A stretch of DNA of 5,652 bases. Source: a bacterium HR12 (GTDB lineage Bacteria; Actinomycetota; UBA4738; HRBIN12). Positions within the stretch are counted from its first letter, which is position 1. The number at the start of each line of letters is the position of its first letter. The position numbers and the translations under genes are program-made. Below the pieces are notes generated by a model. The model saw only the letters and a list, made by a program, of their open reading frames with translations. It searched no databases and was not told the origin of the DNA. The stretch spans positions 1-5,652 of the forward strand of contig BEHO01000096.1 in assembly GCA_002898915.1 (NCBI GenBank), in the 5' to 3' direction. This document shows positions 5,126-5,652 of this stretch, in pieces.

Positions 5126-5549
5126 CCTTCGTGTACCCGCCGCCGCCGGTCGTCCCGCCCGAGGTGACGTTCACCGTGACCTCCGCCGAGACGTCGGTCT
5201 CGTCGTGGTTCGGCTCGGTCAGCACGACCCGGATCGTCTGCTGGCCCTCGGGAGCGGGGATCTCGCCGGTGGTCGACGTGAGGACCGTGGGCTGGCCCGC
5301 GTCCCCCACGTACACGTGGAGATGCATGAGCCCCGTCGAGGGATCGCCGATCTCGGCCCCTTGCACCGAGAGCTGGAGCTGGATCGGGGACGCCACGTCG
5401 GCCCCGTCGGCGGGGCTCGCGATCGTGACCCGCGGCGCCCCTCCCCCGCCGTCGCCGGCCGAACCGCCATCCCCGCCCGAGCCGCCCTGCGCGCAGGCCG
5501 CAAGGACGAGGGCCGCGCACGCCGCCAGCCCGAGGAACCGTCTGCCCAT
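5085..5549 (-). CDS. secreted lipoprotein with DUF4399-like beta-sandwich and Gly/Tyr tail
   Basis: This 154-residue protein is probably exported and anchored by a lipid. A short signal peptide (residues 1-18: MGRR, then a hydrophobic stretch) ends in the lipobox LAAC, with C19 as the acylated residue. A Gly/Ser linker (20-38) leads to one beta-sandwich domain, about 40-128. It opens with VTIASPADGADV (41-52), then has MHLHVYV (75-81), IRVVLTEPNHDET (106-118) and a last strand AEVTVNV. This resembles DUF4399-like/Ig-like domains. H76, H78 and H115 could bind a metal, but that is speculation. The tail (130-154) is almost only Gly with Tyr and Thr. I chose ATG 5549 because GAGG lies six bases upstream and the signal peptide then begins normally; GTG 5561 is possible. 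It shares a 41-bp out-of-frame overlap with cytochrome b, so the two are likely one operon. Function unknown. Confidence 0.82.
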   Translation of the reverse strand: MGRRFLGLAACAALVLAACAQGGSGGDGGSAGDGGGGAPRVTIASPADGADVASPIQLQLSVQGAEIGDPSTGLMHLHVYVGDAGQPTVLTSTTGEIPAPEGQQTIRVVLTEPNHDETDVSAEVTVNVTSGGTTGGGGYTKGGGGGYGGGYGGG

Positions 5550-5631
5550 CACGCACCTCACCTCCCGGAGGAGTACGGGCGGCGGGCGAGCGCGGTTCGT
5601 CGTGGCCTCCGATGATCGCCCGGCCGGGGGA

Positions 5632-5652
5632 TCACTTGAGGGCTTGCCAGTC
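5632..5652 (-). CDS. possible C-terminal end of an upstream gene
   Basis: Reading the minus strand from the window edge gives the residues DWQALK and then a TGA stop (5632-5634). An 82-bp gap follows before the lipoprotein start, with no other feature. This may be the last codons of an upstream gene in the same operon, but six residues cannot show that it is coding or what it encodes. Confidence 0.25.
   Translation of the reverse strand, partial: DWQALK

Noticed and set aside
4466..5167. Plus-strand open frame of 233 codons rich in Gly, Glu and Arg
   Set aside because: It is antisense to the cytochrome b gene with its transmembrane pattern and haem ligands, and has no recognisable domain.
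4858..5556. Alternative minus-strand frame of 232 codons across the lipoprotein and cytochrome b
   Set aside because: It has very high Arg/Gly/Pro content and no domain, and it conflicts with two genes that have signal peptide, lipobox and haem-ligand evidence.
1..5652. CRISPR array, insertion sequence, tRNA, integrase or attachment site
   Set aside because: I looked for regular spaced repeats, terminal inverted repeats, transposase motifs and tRNA-like clover-leaf segments and saw none.

Overview
The window is high-GC (roughly 70% by eye), and every gene I can support lies on the minus strand, read right to left. The closely packed, overlapping genes, GTG starts and the style of the ribbon-helix-helix/PemK pair suggest a high-GC actinobacterial or similar genome (Actinomycetota, less likely Methylomirabilota/Chloroflexota). 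No rRNA, tRNA or other taxonomic marker is present, so this stays loose.

Right part (about 4334-5652): a respiratory or cell-envelope region. It may begin with the last codons of an upstream gene. A small secreted lipoprotein with a DUF4399-like beta-sandwich and a Gly/Tyr tail follows. It overlaps out of frame with a di-haem cytochrome b of the formate dehydrogenase gamma/Ni-hydrogenase cytochrome b type. The four candidate haem ligands are spaced as I recall for E. coli FdnI.

Middle part (about 3596-4333): a toxin-antitoxin operon, with a ribbon-helix-helix antitoxin and a PemK/MazF endoribonuclease toxin overlapping by GTGA. Two tandem CATATG-centred palindromes sit just upstream and are a likely autoregulatory operator.

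Left part (1-3430): the most interesting region. A DUF6884-like protein comes first. After a 156-bp gap follow three tightly coupled genes. The first is a 578-aa protein joining an RNA polymerase alpha-CTD-like domain to a sigma-70 region 4-like helix-turn-helix, several probable winged helices and a beta-rich C-terminal domain. The second is a 211-aa winged-helix protein. The third is a GHKL (Hsp90/MutL-like) ATPase that runs off the left edge. The last three overlap by 8 and 4 bp, so they are probably co-translated and act together. I do not recognise this set as a named system. Its neighbourhood (toxin-antitoxin pair, DUF6884) suggests an accessory or defence island. My working hypothesis is an uncharacterised conflict system in which a promoter-reading protein is coupled to a GHKL ATPase. 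This is inference from domain content and gene order.
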